Assembly: GCA_016721565.1 (NCBI GenBank)
Contig: JADKHW010000029.1
Coordinates: 1-51,073 of the forward strand
Length of the DNA: 51,073 nucleotides
DNA from: a bacterium
GTDB lineage: Bacteria > Electryoneota > RPQS01
Direction: 5' to 3'
Translations under genes and position numbers: made by a program
In this document: positions 18,601-28,726 of the stretch, piece after piece
Position numbering within the stretch: position 1 is the first letter of the stretch
Layout of the letters: the number at the start of each line of letters is the position of its first letter
The notes under the pieces: model-generated
Told to the model about the DNA's origin: nothing
What the model saw: the letters and a program-made list of their open reading frames with translations, nothing else
Databases searched by the model: none

Positions 18601-20613
18601 CCGGTTCCCGCCCAAACGGCTCCGCGTGCAATGATTGCTCCGTACTGGGACGATCTCAAGACCAATGGCGCGGGCCAAGGCGTCTGGTGGTACAATGATA
18701 CCGCCAACAATCGCGTGGTTATTCAATGGAAGGCCGGTTGCGGTAGTTCAAGCTTCAATACGAACTTGAATTTCCAAGTTATCTTATTAGGTCAAGACTT
18801 GACTCCGACATTTGACGGCAACGGCCGAATTCTGTTCCAGTATAACGATGTGACGATGAATCTCCCGCCTGCATTCGGTCAGGAGATTTCGGGTTCGACC
18901 ATCGGTATCCACGACGAGTCGCAAACAGTAGGTTTGCAGCTTGCGTACCGCGATCAGCTTTCGCCCGGCTGCGCAAGCCTGGTAGACGGTCGCGCAATCC
19001 TGATTACAACTGATGCGCGTAACTTGTTTGGCGCTGTCATTGGTACCGTCAGAGACGCCGAAACCAATCTACCGATGACGGGTGTTCATATGTCCATCGA
19101 CGGGCATAATTACAACTCAGTCACGGATGTTAACGGTAACTATATTCTCGATCACGTCTTGATTGGCGAATATACGGTTCGCGCGCATAAGGATGGTTTC
19201 AACGATTCGTTCACAGCGAACATCTTGGTTGAGTTGGATGATACCGTGAGCACAAGCTTCACATTGCTCCATCCCGAGTTTGATCTGTCCGAGGAAGCTT
19301 TGACAATTGCCTATCCGGGACAATCCGCAGCCACGTTCAACATCATTAACGACGGTAACGGCCCCTTGGATTATGACATTCACATGTCATATACGTTAGA
19401 TGGTCAACCCGTCGAAGATTGGGGTGCCGTCGCTCGTATGGACCTGTCCGGTCAGACCGGTGATTTCCAGATGCTCGGTTGCGAGTTTGCCGGAGACTAT
19501 TGGTATGTCTCGGGCGCCAGCGGCCCGACGGGAACGAACTGGATCTATCGCTTTGACCGTGATGGACAGTTTGTTCCGCCCGCGATTCCGCAACCGTCGG
19601 TTTCCGCCTTTGGATGGTACGACCTCGCATATGACGGTGAGTACCTCTATGGTTCGGAAGATGGCACGGGAACGATTGTCGGTATCGACATGAACGGCAC
19701 CGTCCACGCAACGATTCCCAGCCCGCTTAATCCGACGCGCGCAATCGCATATGATCCCGCGCTGGATCGTTTCTGGGTTGCCGACTTCACGCAGAATATC
19801 TACTCGATCGACCGCGACGGAAACGTGTTCGCGCAAATCGTCAACGAGGGCGCGGACGAACTTGCGATCACTGGTTTGGCTTGGTGGCCGCAAGATCCTG
19901 AAGGTTACAAGCTGTATATCTTCAGCCGCGACGGTGCTGGAAACCAGACGAAGGTCACTCGCATGCACCCTGTGACCTATGACCGCGACCAAGTGGGCAT
20001 ACTCGAAGGCGGCGAATTTACCGCAGGCGGATGTGCAATCACTACTGGCGGCCACAATGACATGATGGTCAACTTCGGTGCGATTCTGCAAAACAACACG
20101 GGCGACCGTTTGGGCGTTTATCAGATGAAGTTCGATCAAGAGTGGGCGCAGATCACACCGGCGGCGGGTTCCGTCGAAGGTGCGCAGGAACGTGAAATCA
20201 CCCTGAATGCGGACTTGAGCACTTTCAGGGACGATATTCACCACCTGTCGCTCTCGATCTACAACGACGTACTTGACACAACGATTATCTTACCCGTCAC
20301 GATTGATATCACAACCGATATCACGGATCGTCCGGGCGAGTTGATCCCGCGCGAATACTCGCTGGCTCAGAACTATCCGAATCCATTCAACCCGAATACC
20401 ACGATTCAGTACACGCTTAAGGAATCGGGACTCACCACACTGACTGTGTATAACATCGCCGGTCAGAAGGTTGCGCAGTTAGTCAATGGCCGTCAGGAAG
20501 CGGGCGCTTATACTGTCAACTTCGACGCGGCTCGCCTGCCGTCCGGCATGTACTTCTATCGTTTGGAAAGCGGCAGCTTCTCGCAGGCAGCTAAGATGAT
20601 CCTGCTGAAGTAA
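15604..20613 (+). CDS. Large secreted C25 (gingipain-like) cysteine peptidase with sorting tail
   Basis: A 1669-residue multidomain exported protein. After the signal peptide (ending about AFA) comes a C25 propeptide-like region and then the catalytic domain. The probable catalytic His is H326 (NEYDHTYAL, followed by GDDIEDIGVGRF), and the nucleophile is likely C469 in TVTCATG. Further on are CARDB-like beta-sandwiches (near 670-900), a GYYAYDNTD module with a jelly-roll-like stretch, and a carboxypeptidase-regulatory-like domain (GTVRDAETNLPMTG). A propeller-like region follows. The tail is LAQNYPNPFNPNTTIQYTL ending in AAKMILLK. The tail matches the TIGR04183-type domain, which in Bacteroidetes directs export by the type IX system. 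Family members degrade extracellular protein or process other cargo. The gene is intact and strongly translated by its ribosome site. Confidence 0.9.
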   Translation: MASRTGLFLRAFTLLALSCVAFAAQGNSGPVFSTFQGKGAALEISKTGPEYTSIRFDGSTMERNTLVKDYENYDFIGIDGEAIITQDGAPAVPHVSRFYQIPATGGVDLLITSSEYELVENYNPLPYVEEGHVFRSDSKDPMIYGRNEWYPANIAEMSEPMIMRDFRVVTVRLNPVQVNPVTHQARIYHDIQVEIVPNDLPSVNEITRYRRPTGSWAPIYQQLIPNLDDAALDDATTTPGTYMIFARTNVNVDPWVDSLATWKKRSGHDVVVRQQATWSASQIVTDIRNTWQNAPENSPVEFVCLMGDPEQQTFGIPTNGGNEYDHTYALATTGDDIEDIGVGRFCASSASDFANIFGKTVGYERSPYMTDPTWFKKAFLYAGISMELTSNYTTFQWIGDMLQRNTNVDSVFLLTHNQNQVNNSDITGQLNQGRGIFLWRGSWIGGMGNEVAGQCNNGQRTPICLTVTCATGQYDGGTSVSESWVLAGTAGSPKGGVTGLGMATAGTHPPENLCVTGGLGYAIAVSQTEHIGHCVNQAKAWLVPTFGNGSGSQQNFTRWFNLMGDPGLSIWTDTPQIIDVTHTGSLNLGARSISVHVADHTSGEPVVDALVTAWKGAECYIKGVTDANGDVVVPISVETAGTLLLTVTKRNVKPYLADVACAAASENVAFFSMTVDDDNANGTQGNGDGVANPGEIVDLGVVMRNAGTSVTVTGITANLTTTNSKAAVVQGTSTYSNLAPGAQAMGAAAFRLNLSHDLQHREIVPLRFAVTSSGTPTTSMVDMSIVAARATYVSHAISGGAFNPGTTRNLTVTVKNNGAIPLTGVTATLTSASPFVAATVSSATFPDIAANAQVANTASPFTLASNNLTFPGHQARMTLIVTGNGGFADTTYFNVAVGTAGANDPCGPDGYGYYAYDNTDASYELHPTYDWVDISAGLGTNLNLSDPGEKTAITQIFGTARRLPFTFRYYGIDYDTLTITASGTVAFGNQAWADHFRNYPVPAQTAPRAMIAPYWDDLKTNGAGQGVWWYNDTANNRVVIQWKAGCGSSSFNTNLNFQVILLGQDLTPTFDGNGRILFQYNDVTMNLPPAFGQEISGSTIGIHDESQTVGLQLAYRDQLSPGCASLVDGRAILITTDARNLFGAVIGTVRDAETNLPMTGVHMSIDGHNYNSVTDVNGNYILDHVLIGEYTVRAHKDGFNDSFTANILVELDDTVSTSFTLLHPEFDLSEEALTIAYPGQSAATFNIINDGNGPLDYDIHMSYTLDGQPVEDWGAVARMDLSGQTGDFQMLGCEFAGDYWYVSGASGPTGTNWIYRFDRDGQFVPPAIPQPSVSAFGWYDLAYDGEYLYGSEDGTGTIVGIDMNGTVHATIPSPLNPTRAIAYDPALDRFWVADFTQNIYSIDRDGNVFAQIVNEGADELAITGLAWWPQDPEGYKLYIFSRDGAGNQTKVTRMHPVTYDRDQVGILEGGEFTAGGCAITTGGHNDMMVNFGAILQNNTGDRLGVYQMKFDQEWAQITPAAGSVEGAQEREITLNADLSTFRDDIHHLSLSIYNDVLDTTIILPVTIDITTDITDRPGELIPREYSLAQNYPNPFNPNTTIQYTLKESGLTTLTVYNIAGQKVAQLVNGRQEAGAYTVNFDAARLPSGMYFYRLESGSFSQAAKMILLK

Positions 20614-20638
20614 GCAAATAGACACGTTGGCAACACAG

Positions 20639-20675
20639 AGCGGGATGCGCCTCACGGCCATCCCGCTTTGATTTT
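20639..20675 (+). terminator. Rho-independent terminator after the C25 gene
   Basis: AGCGGGATG (20639-20647) pairs with CATCCCGCT (20659-20667), 9 bp, followed by TTGATTTT. It lies 26 bases beyond the stop codon. Confidence 0.8.
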
Positions 20676-20758
20676 GCCCGGTATTTGCAGGAAATATGAT
20701 AATTCATTACCTTTGCAGAGTAGTTTATCCCTAAAAACATTATCCCTCATCCCTTCCA

Positions 20759-21910
20759 TTGCGCCTCGCCTACGTCCATAGCCGCGCCTTTCCCTCTGTC
20801 GATGCCAACGTCGTGCAGGTCGTACAGATGTGCCGTGCCTTCCGCGCGCTCGGTCACACGGTCACGCTATTCATTCCGCGTCACGCTGATTGCACTACCG
20901 AAGAAGCCGCTCACAATCGCGCCCGCGAACTCTTTGGCGATCCGTTGGGCTTCGACGTGGTCTTTGTCCCCGCGCAAGAAGATTTTGGGTCGCATGGAAG
21001 TGCTTGGAAGCGTCAGCAGCACGCTCGAAGCACTGAAGAAACATCCGCAGGATCTAATCTACAGCCGCAATCCGTGGTCGGTCGCTTTTCTGACTCGCAC
21101 AGGTGTTCCGTTTATCTGGGAAGCGCATGAAGAGCACGTCCATAAACGTTCAAAATTTCTCGGCGCAATCCTGCAATGGTTGATCGTGCGCACATCCAAG
21201 AAGCCGCAGATGGTGAAAGTGGTGGCGATCTCCGACGCACTTTCTAAAGTGTGGGAAGGCTATGGAGTTCCGCGTGACAAGCTGCTGACAGCGCACGACG
21301 GCGTCGATTTGAAACTGTTCGGAACGGTGATGGACAAGAGCGATGCTCGTAAGGTTCTTGGTATTACGAATAATAAGAAAGTTATCGTTTATACTGGTGC
21401 CTTAAGAGCGATCGCGGTATTGAGATAATTCTGGAATCTGCACGCCGCATGCCTGATGCCGATTTCTACATTGTCGGCGGAAATCAGAATGAAATAGATT
21501 TCTGGAAATCTGAGATTGCGCGCTTCAACCTGTCAAATTCACATCTGACAGGCCGCATACCGCATCAGGAGGTCCCGCGCTGGTTGGCCGCCGCCGATGT
21601 TCTTTTGATGATGTGGACATGGCGCGTGCCGACGATTCGAGTTTGTTCTCCGATGAAACTTTTTGAATACATGGCCGCACAACGCCTGATTGTCGGCCCG
21701 GCGTTTCCGACAGTATTGGAAGTTTTGGAAGATCGCAAAGACGCAATTCTGTTCGAGCCGGACAATCTCGATGAAATGGAAAAAGCTCTCCGCGAAGGCT
21801 TGAGTAAGAGCCAAGAAACGGAACTGCCCGCTCGTGCGTATGAGAAGGTGTCACGCGATTATACATGGGAAGCGCGCTGTCAACTGATTCTCGACAGCTT
21901 TCAGCTTTAA
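20759..21910 (+). pseudogene. Family-4-type glycosyltransferase, interrupted by two frameshifts
   Basis: Three overlapping frames together read as one GT-B glycosyltransferase of about 383 residues. Frame 1 (from a TTG at 20759) gives the N-terminal domain (RLAYVHSRAFPSVDANVVQ, FRALGHTVTLF). Near 20985 it shifts to a second frame (EVLGSVSSTLEALKKHP, VPFIWEAHEEHVHKRS, VAISDALSKVWEGYGV, AHDGVDLKLF). Near 21400 it shifts to a third (RGIEIILESARRMPDADF, GRIPHQEVPRWLAAADVLL, PMKLFEYMAAQR) ending at 21910. The last part carries the nucleotide-sugar-binding E-x7-E region. The first shift is at a TTTTGGG run and each can be fixed by one base, so sequence error is plausible. There is no clear ribosome site. 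The sugar and acceptor are unknown. Confidence 0.8.
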
Positions 21911-21915
21911 TTTCA

Positions 21916-23026
21916 ATGGATAAAGAACAAGCAACTTTAATCGAACAACTTCGGCACATCTCCACCGAGCAGTGGATGATGGCTTTCGGCGCACTCTTGG
22001 CCGGTTGGGTGCTGAAGAAGATTGCAATTCTTGTCGTCAAACGTTTGATGAAACTCGCGGAGAAATCCGAGAGTGACTTTGACGATATTCTCTTGCTCGC
22101 GGTTCGCAAGCCGATAGGATGGATGTGCTTCTTGCTCGGTTTGTGGGCGGCTTTGACGATTCTTCCGCTGCCGACTGAGCCGATTGATCTTGACCGCTTC
22201 GCGTTCGCCTTTATGAAGTCGGCGACGATCTTCATCGGTTTTTGGTTAGTCGTGCGATTGGTAAGCGGATTCATCAAATCCGCAGAGGACAAGACCAAGG
22301 CAACCAATCCTCAACTTGCCGGAGTTTTGCCGCTGGGTCGCAAGACTATTGTTGTGGTCATGTGGATTCTGGCTGTTCTGATTGCGCTACAAAATCTTGG
22401 CTACTCTGTTGCATCACTGCTCGCCGGTATTGGCATTGGTGGCGCCGCGCTCGCGTTTGCGGCCAAAGATACACTCGCAAACTTCTTCGGCAGCTTGGTG
22501 ATCTTCGTAGACAAACCGTTCACGATCGGCGATTGGGTAAAAGTCGGCGCAATTGAAGGAACAGTCGAAGAAGTCAGCTTGCGTGTGACACGCGTGCGCA
22601 CATTCGAAAGAAGTCTAATCACAATCCCCAACCAGGATTTGACCACGAAGCCGATTGAGAATTTTACGCGCATGGAAAAGCGCCGCATCAAGTTCGAAAT
22701 CGGCGTAACCTACGACTCCAACTGCCGTACTTGAAGCGGGCATCGCACGAATTCGAGAACTCATCGCTGGAGATTCCGACATCCATGCGGACGGTGTGCT
22801 CGCCAATTTTACAAAGTTTGAGTCTTCAAGCTTGATCATCATGGTGCAGTGCTTCACGGTATCTACTGACTACGCCGAGTATATGCGGGTTCGCCATCGT
22901 TTACTCGTGAACATCAAAGATGAATTTGAGAAGCTTAGTATCAAGTTCGCGTTTGCAAATCAAACAGTGATCATCTCCGGACCCAATAGCCAAGGATCAC
23001 GCGAGTTTCCAACCTCTGCGAACTAA
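21916..23026 (+). pseudogene. MscS-family mechanosensitive channel, one frameshift
   Basis: The frame from ATG 21916 gives residues 1-272 of a small-conductance mechanosensitive channel: several N-terminal helices, then the pore helix SLLAGIGIGGAALAFAAKD (typical Gly/Ala packing). The beta-domain follows (NFFGSLVIFVDKPF, VEEVSLRVTRVRT, TIPNQDL). It stops at 22734 after GVTYDSNCRT. From about 22720 the neighbouring frame continues the C-terminal domain (TAVLEAGIARIRELI, ESSSLIIMVQCF, DEFEKLSIKFAFANQT) to a stop at 23026. The full protein would be about 370 residues, a normal size. One missing base explains the break. The role would be release of solutes on osmotic downshock. It starts 5 bases after the glycosyltransferase stop and shares the terminator downstream. 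Confidence 0.88.
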
Positions 23027-23046
23027 GATCTAAAGCTTACAGAGAG

Positions 23047-23079
23047 AAGCGGGCCACCAAAATCTGGTGGCCCGCTTTT
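23047..23079 (+). terminator. Rho-independent terminator after the MscS gene
   Basis: AAGCGGGCCACCA (23047-23059) pairs perfectly with TGGTGGCCCGCTT (23065-23077) around AAATC, and the descending arm ends in a T-rich stretch (CTTTTC). Confidence 0.9.
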
Positions 23080-23141
23080 CGTTCAGTAGATTTGAAAATT
23101 GGAGCCATGCGTCAGCACAATGGGTCCAGCGTTCACGCTGG

Positions 23142-26100
23142 TTATTTCATCAAGACGATCTTCTGCACCGCAGTATTCGCACCCGAAACCAATCGCGCGA
23201 AATACACACCGGATGAAAGACCCGAAGCATCAAAGTGAACCGTATGCGTTCCAGCAGTCATTTGGCCATCAAGAAGCGTTGCAACCTCGCGGCCCAACGT
23301 ATCATAGACCTTCAATACAGTCATGCCGTTTTGCGCCAAATCAAACCGCAATTCTGTGGTCGGGTTAAATGGGTTCGGATAGGCCGCATGCAGAGCAAAC
23401 TCGGTCGGCAGAATTTCTTGCGGATCGTCCGCACCGAGGAAGGCATCCGGCGGAGTCGTCGTGAAACGAATCGCGCGTCCGGCCGCCAGAGGCGAAACCG
23501 AAGGCACATACTCATTGGCAAACGTCAGTCCTAATCCACGCAAATGGCGCTCGTCTTGAATTCCGACGGAAGCATAGTTATTCGTGGCGTCAGTGTTGGT
23601 AATCTGATTGTACAGGAACAAAATCGAACCGTCACCCGAGGCCGGATACTCAAGCACACACTGGAAAGTACAGTAGTCGTGGTTCGGCACACCGCTCACG
23701 AGGCCAGCTCGGTTTAGCGTGCGCCATTCAATCGTGAAGCGGTTACTGCCGTTCCAGTTAGTCCACACTTCGTGCGGCAAGTTATCATTCGGATGAATCG
23801 AGTCCGCATTTGAAATCAAGTCGTCAAAGAACGGACACACCATATTCGCGGGTCCGATAGGTGACGGAATCTCCCAATTACGGAATTCCGGCAATGTTGC
23901 ATGACCAAACGAAATCCAACCGTTCGAGCAAATCGATATACTGTCGTGGCTCTGTCCATAGTAAGTGAAGTCTGCGGGCAGATCAATGATCAAATGCGTA
24001 TCGTCACGAAGAATGTGTGACGTGCCGCCACTGCCACCAAAATCCGGATCAAGTTCCGTCCACGAATAAGTCGGTGTTGCGGCAAAGCCCGCATCGGTGT
24101 TTTCGTATGCGTAATAGCCATACTCATCCGGGCCCGTAGGCACATTCGGTGTCACGACTCCGGCAGTCAACGTGGCTTGAGTCCATGTGTAAGACACACC
24201 ATTCCAAGTGAACACGAAGCGCAGCCCAATCTGTCGACCCGGAGTGACGTTGCCTGGAATGCTTGCTGAGAACGTACTGGCACTCATCGCTTCTTGACCA
24301 ACTTCAACATTCGTCCAATTCAAGTTATTGTCAGGGAAGCTAATCGCGTTGTCCCAACTATGCACGGTCGCCGTAACTTCGGATGCATTAACCGATCCGA
24401 CGTTACGAACACGCACTGCGATGTTCGCCGTTTCGCCCGGTGACAACACGCCATCCGCATCCTGCACATCAAGTTCAAGCACAAACAAATCGGGGGCCGC
24501 AACCGTAAAACGCGCGGTCTTGGTCATTGTTGAAGTGCCGTCATTAAACGTGAGGGCCAGCGCGGGCACCGTTCCGTTCGCCGCGCCATTGGCAATCTGG
24601 ACCGTGATGGGCGACATCTGACCAACAGCACCCGGCGCCAACTGCGGAACAGTCGAATTGCCGTTGGTCACTGTTGTAAAAGTGTCAAGCGACGTCGCGG
24701 TAATAGTCCAATTGGCCGTCGCCGTTCCAAGGTTCACAATATCGTAAGAAATCTGTACCGACTCACCAGGATTGGGCAAACCGTCCGCGCCTGCGGTGAA
24801 ATGAACATCGCCAATAAACGGATCATGTTCCGCTTGAGAAACTGCGACATCCTGCATATGCATAAAATACGTGTGCTTCCAAACAGTCAACTGACACAAG
24901 CTCGAAGTTGACAAGTTAACCGGAACCGACGCATGTCCGGAAGCATCTGACAAAGTGGTCCAAGAGGACATTCCCGCACCCGATTGGTGTGTAAGTCACT
25001 CGCGCCAAGAAACGCGATAGCGCCATTCGGAGCAGTCGGAGTTCCAAGTCCGGTCGTCCACTTCTCACCGAAGCACTGACCGTTCGGGAAGGCAAAGTTG
25101 CCGCTACCGCATACGATCCCCCACACAAATGGAAACTTCGTTCCGACGTTGATTCCGGCTTCAATATCCGTGTTAAACAACACCGGATACTGCCAACCTT
25201 GCGAACTCGCCCAACCGCGATACCACACTGCGCAAACACCCGCATTAATGTCCTGTATAATTTCTTCCGTGCAACAGCTCGGATCTTCCGTTTGGTCATG
25301 GAAGTAGAACGTGTCCGCGTCCGTTATGCAGCCGTTAAGCATCACATATTCACGCGTCCAGTTCATGTTCCAAACCGGAGTCACAGGATAAGTTCCATTG
25401 TCAGAGAAATTTCCGGCAACGCAAGTTACGCTATGGAACCATTGCATGTTGTCCGTATACGGCGTCGCTTCGTAGATGAAATCCTTGCGGAAATACTGCG
25501 CATACTCGGCAACGGTGCTCGCGGAGATACGACCATGGAAGATATCGCTGATGTAATCGTCACCGTCAACCGCAAAGAAGAAATTGTCACCAAACGAGGA
25601 TTCCGTATTATGCTCCGGATTCACTCTGTCCTTCGACGGCACCGCAAATACACCCGTCACATCTCCAAGAATAACCGCGTATGTAAGTTGCGGGAGCGAT
25701 TGATCTACATATGTGTTGTGAATGAATGTGCGAATACCCGTCGCAGACGAATCGCCCACAGCCGCCGCAATCTGCGACAACGTGACAACGTGCATCATAT
25801 AGCCGCGGCGACGCTTGAGATCAAGCCAAGCGTTGTATTGATTGTTCGCAGCCAAGTCGGTATTCAACAAGCGCGTCGAGCCGATAATCAAATAACGCTG
25901 CGGAGCGCCCATCGCAACCGCCGGATTCAAATCGTCAAGGTTATCAACCGTCTGGCGCAGCACCGAAGCAAATTCTTCCGGCAGCGGACGCTGGAACGTA
26001 ACCTGATTCACGCCGCCTGCGCCTTCAGTCACGAGTTCATATTCGACGCGGCGCACCGCGCGCACGCCGTCGTTTGTCGCAATGAGCGGCGCAACCGATA

Positions 26101-26488
26101 CACCGGCCAAACGCACACCGCGGCAAATAACCGGGTCGCCCACGAGCACGAGCTGATCAATCGAGTGCGGCAAATCACTCGCATCGAGAGCCGATGAGAC
26201 CGATTCACCCAACTCAACATTCAGCACGCGAACAACAGGTGTGCCTGTGCCATTGATCGCCAAAAGCGCATTGCCTTGTTCAAGGTCAATCAAGTTTTGC
26301 ACCGTTGCCGCTTGGGCCGACACCAGCGCTTGATCGAAGTCAACACTCATCGCTGTGCGCGATAGCGTCGCGTTCAATACGGTATTGTGCGCAATCGCCA
26401 CAGAGTTCTCAGAACTCGCGAACGCGGACGCGACGCAGATCAGAGTTAGCACCAAAACCCAAGTCCGTGCCAAGCGTGTTCTAATCAT
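23142..26488 (-). pseudogene. Second C25-like secreted protein with sorting tail, frameshift plus apparent internal deletion
   Basis: The N-terminal ORF (26488-24887) has a signal peptide (MIRTRLARTWVLVLTLICVASAFAS), propeptide-like strands and a C25-type domain (RYLIIGSTRLLNTD, VDGDDYISDIFHGRIS, FVWGIVCGSGNFA, AIAFLGASDLHTN). The start is the ATG at 26488, with GGTGAGG just upstream. The usual catalytic His position appears to be Asn (GDNFFFAVDGDD). After GASDLHTN the frame breaks. The other frame (from about 24971 to 23142) resumes only at the later beta-sandwich (SDASGHASVPVNLS), followed by two CARDB-like domains, a DEYGYYAYENTD module and the tail HAAYPNPFNPTTELRF ending in VQKIVLMK. Compared with the C25 gene at 15604, roughly 100 codons between the two parts are missing. 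An assembly collapse or a real deletion would both fit. Confidence 0.8.
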
Positions 26489-26643
26489 TTTGGACCTCAC
26501 CTTTTATGTTGATACCCGGGGAAATGCAATCTATGCAACAAACGCAAAGCTTGCGCAGGGTCACATCTCGTAAGTTGTTCCCGAACAAGCTCTTTCAAAC
26601 TTCACCATAATGTAATGGCTATAACCGTGCCTCTACCGAATTC

Positions 26644-26663
26644 CCCCTCGCTTCAGCGGGGGG
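26644..26663. repeat. GC-rich palindrome, copy 1
   Basis: CCCCTCGC-TTCA-GCGGGGGG forms an 8-bp stem (one G-U pair) just beyond the hslU stop, followed by CAAGGGGGCAAA. It resembles the palindromes at 28078 and 30874. All three lie between genes of the hslUV-dnaG region. It may also act as a hslU terminator. Confidence 0.45.
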
Positions 26664-26675
26664 CAAGGGGGCAAA

Positions 26676-28064
26676 TCAGAGAATAAACCTCGAAAGATCT
26701 TCGTCCTCAACAATATCCTTAAGTCTGCTGATAACGAACCCCTTCGAGATTTTAACATCTTTCTTAGTCAGTTCCGCCGCTTCGAAGAGGATATCTTCCA
26801 ACAGCGTCGTCAAAATCGTATGCAATCTGCGCGCGCCAATATCTTCGGTGCGGTCATTCACATCTTTAGCAGTGCGAGCAAGTTCGCGCAACGCATCGCG
26901 CGTAAACTCAAGCTTCACACCCTCCGTGGCCAACAATGCCTGATACTGCTTAATCAATGCATTTCGCGGCTCAGTCAAAATACGATAGAATTCTTCCTCA
27001 CCAAGTCTCTCCATCTCCACACGAATCGGAAAGCGACCTTGAAGCTCAGGTATTAGATCTGACGGCTTCGAATTGGAAAACGCCCCGGCAGCAATGAACA
27101 AGATATGATCCGTCTTCACCGGCCCATACTTTGTTGTGACGGTAGTGCCTTCGACTACCGGAAGAATATCTCTCTGCACGCCCGAGCGCGAAACATCCGG
27201 TCCGCCCTCGCCATCCGAGTTGGAAACAATCTTGTCAATCTCGTCAAAGAACACGATACCGAGCTGCTCAGTCCGGCGAATCGCTTCGCGTATCACGCGA
27301 TCCATATCAATCTCGCGGTCGAACTCATCTTCAAACAAGAGTTCGCGTGCTTCAGGAAGCGTAGCCTGCACCATCTTCCGTCGCGTCGCACTCTCGCCCA
27401 TCGCTTCCGGCAGATTGAACCCCATCTCTTCGATTCCCTGCGCAGAAAATATCTGCATCAACGGCATTGAAGATTCATTCACCTCAATATCCACAACCTC
27501 TTCATCGAGCTTGCCCGCACGCAATTCCTCGCGAAGCTCAGCACGACGTTTTTTCCAAGCCTCTTGTTTTTCAAGCTTCTCCGCTTTGGCCTCGTCAGTC
27601 GCCTCTTCCTCTTCTGAGAAGATCGGCGCCTGTAGTAAATCAAGTAAACGCTCTTCAATCAATGCGTCAAGCTTCGCATGCGCGGCGTCCATATTTTCAT
27701 TTCGCACTTTCGCCACGGCAAGGTCGGTCAAATCGCGCACCATTGATTCCACGTCGCGACCGACATATCCGACTTCAGTGTACTTCGAAGCTTCAACCTT
27801 GATAAACGGCGCACCCGCAAGATTTGCCAAGCGGCGCGCAAGCTCAGTCTTGCCCACACCGGTCGGGCCGATCAAGATGATGTTGTTCGGATAGATCTCA
27901 TCGCGCAGTTCGCCTTCAACCTGCTGCCGTCTCCAGCGATTGCGCAACGCAATCGCAACGGCCTTCTTCGCGGCGTCCTGCCCGATGATATAGAAATCCA
28001 GCTCCTTCACAATTTCTCGCGGCGAAAGCTGGGGTATTTGCAATGGTGTATTTAGTGCTGACAT
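26676..28064 (-). CDS. hslU: ATP-dependent protease ATPase subunit HslU (ClpY)
   Basis: This AAA+ unfoldase feeds substrates into the HslV peptidase. It has 462 residues, normal for the family. The N-terminus is SPREIVKELDFYIIGQDAAK. Walker A is GPTGVGKTELARR, and YTEVGYVGRDVESMVRDL is the pore-loop (GYVG) region. An acidic I-domain spans about residues 110-230. Walker B is GIVFFDEIDKI, and sensor-2 lies in DIGARRLHTILTTLLED. The C-terminus (DLSRFIL) inserts into HslV. It follows hslV on the minus strand with a 104-base gap holding a palindrome. No HslU-specific regulation is visible. Confidence 0.97.
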   Translation of the reverse strand: MSALNTPLQIPQLSPREIVKELDFYIIGQDAAKKAVAIALRNRWRRQQVEGELRDEIYPNNIILIGPTGVGKTELARRLANLAGAPFIKVEASKYTEVGYVGRDVESMVRDLTDLAVAKVRNENMDAAHAKLDALIEERLLDLLQAPIFSEEEEATDEAKAEKLEKQEAWKKRRAELREELRAGKLDEEVVDIEVNESSMPLMQIFSAQGIEEMGFNLPEAMGESATRRKMVQATLPEARELLFEDEFDREIDMDRVIREAIRRTEQLGIVFFDEIDKIVSNSDGEGGPDVSRSGVQRDILPVVEGTTVTTKYGPVKTDHILFIAAGAFSNSKPSDLIPELQGRFPIRVEMERLGEEEFYRILTEPRNALIKQYQALLATEGVKLEFTRDALRELARTAKDVNDRTEDIGARRLHTILTTLLEDILFEAAELTKKDVKISKGFVISRLKDIVEDEDLSRFIL

Positions 28065-28077
28065 GTTATTCTGATCT

Positions 28078-28105
28078 CCCCCAAAATTCGCTGCGAATTT
28101 GGGGG
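28078..28105. repeat. GC-rich palindrome, copy 2 (hslV-hslU gap)
   Basis: CCCCCAAAATTCGC (28078-28091) pairs with GCGAATTTGGGGG (28093-28105) apart from one bulged A. Lying inside the hslVU operon, it could modulate expression of hslU relative to hslV, or be a REP-like element. Confidence 0.5.
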
Positions 28106-28168
28106 AATAAGGGGCTTCTGTGAATCAGTTGCGCCGCGCAAGCGCAAATTTCAGCTCTCCGGGTCGTA

Positions 28169-28717
28169 TCAACCGGCTTTATCTACCAATTCCTCAATCG
28201 TCAAATTCGCGTTTGTGAAGATGCAAATCTCCGAAGCAATCGAGAGCGCGGCTTTCACAATTTCCGCCGCCGTCATTTCTGTATGCTGATAGAGTGCGCG
28301 TCCCGCAGACAAAGCAAACGAGCCGCCTGATCCCAGTGCAATGATATTATCATCCGGTTCAATCACTTCACCCAAACCGGAAATCAGATACATTTTTTGC
28401 TTATCCATCACCACCATGTCGGCTTCAAGCCTGCGTAGATTGCGATCCATGCGCCACTCTTTTGCCATATCAAGCGCGCTCATCGTCAGATTGCCGTTGT
28501 GCTGCTTCAGCTTGCCTTCAAAAATATCCAGCAACGCCAAGGCATCCGCCGCCGCACCCGCATAGCCGACAAGCACCTGCTCTTCGAAAATCTTACGGAC
28601 TTTTTTGCCTTTGCTCTTGATGATGGTATCATCGAGCGTCAACTGCCCATCGCCGCCGATGGCGCACTTCCCATTGCGGCGCACCGCCAATATCGTAGTA
28701 CCGTGATAATTGCTCAT
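28169..28717 (-). CDS. hslV: ATP-dependent protease peptidase subunit HslV (ClpQ)
   Basis: The proteasome-like threonine peptidase of the HslUV complex, 182 residues. The N-terminal MSNYHGTTILAVRR holds the Thr-Thr that becomes the nucleophile after removal of the leader. GGDGQLTLDDTIIKSKGKKVR, split as GGDGQLTLDDTI and IKSKGKKVR, and LVGYAGAAADALAL are typical, as is the C-terminal ICIFTNANLTIEEL. The propeptide of about six residues is a little longer than in E. coli. It begins 9 bases after the dnaG stop without a visible ribosome site, suggesting coupling to dnaG. Confidence 0.97.
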   Translation of the reverse strand: MSNYHGTTILAVRRNGKCAIGGDGQLTLDDTIIKSKGKKVRKIFEEQVLVGYAGAAADALALLDIFEGKLKQHNGNLTMSALDMAKEWRMDRNLRRLEADMVVMDKQKMYLISGLGEVIEPDDNIIALGSGGSFALSAGRALYQHTEMTAAEIVKAALSIASEICIFTNANLTIEELVDKAG

Positions 28718-28726
28718 GTGATTTGG

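Noticed and set aside
19396..20244. 282-codon minus-strand ORF inside the C25 gene
   Set aside because: It is antisense to the intact 1669-residue protein and has no recognisable domain or start signal.
22725..22740. In-frame TGA in the MscS gene as selenocysteine
   Set aside because: The channel domain continues in a different frame, not in the frame after the TGA, so this is an indel.
25199..26197. 332-codon plus-strand ORF opposite the second C25-like gene
   Set aside because: It is antisense to recognisable domains, Arg/His-rich in composition and has no ribosome site. It is a shadow ORF.
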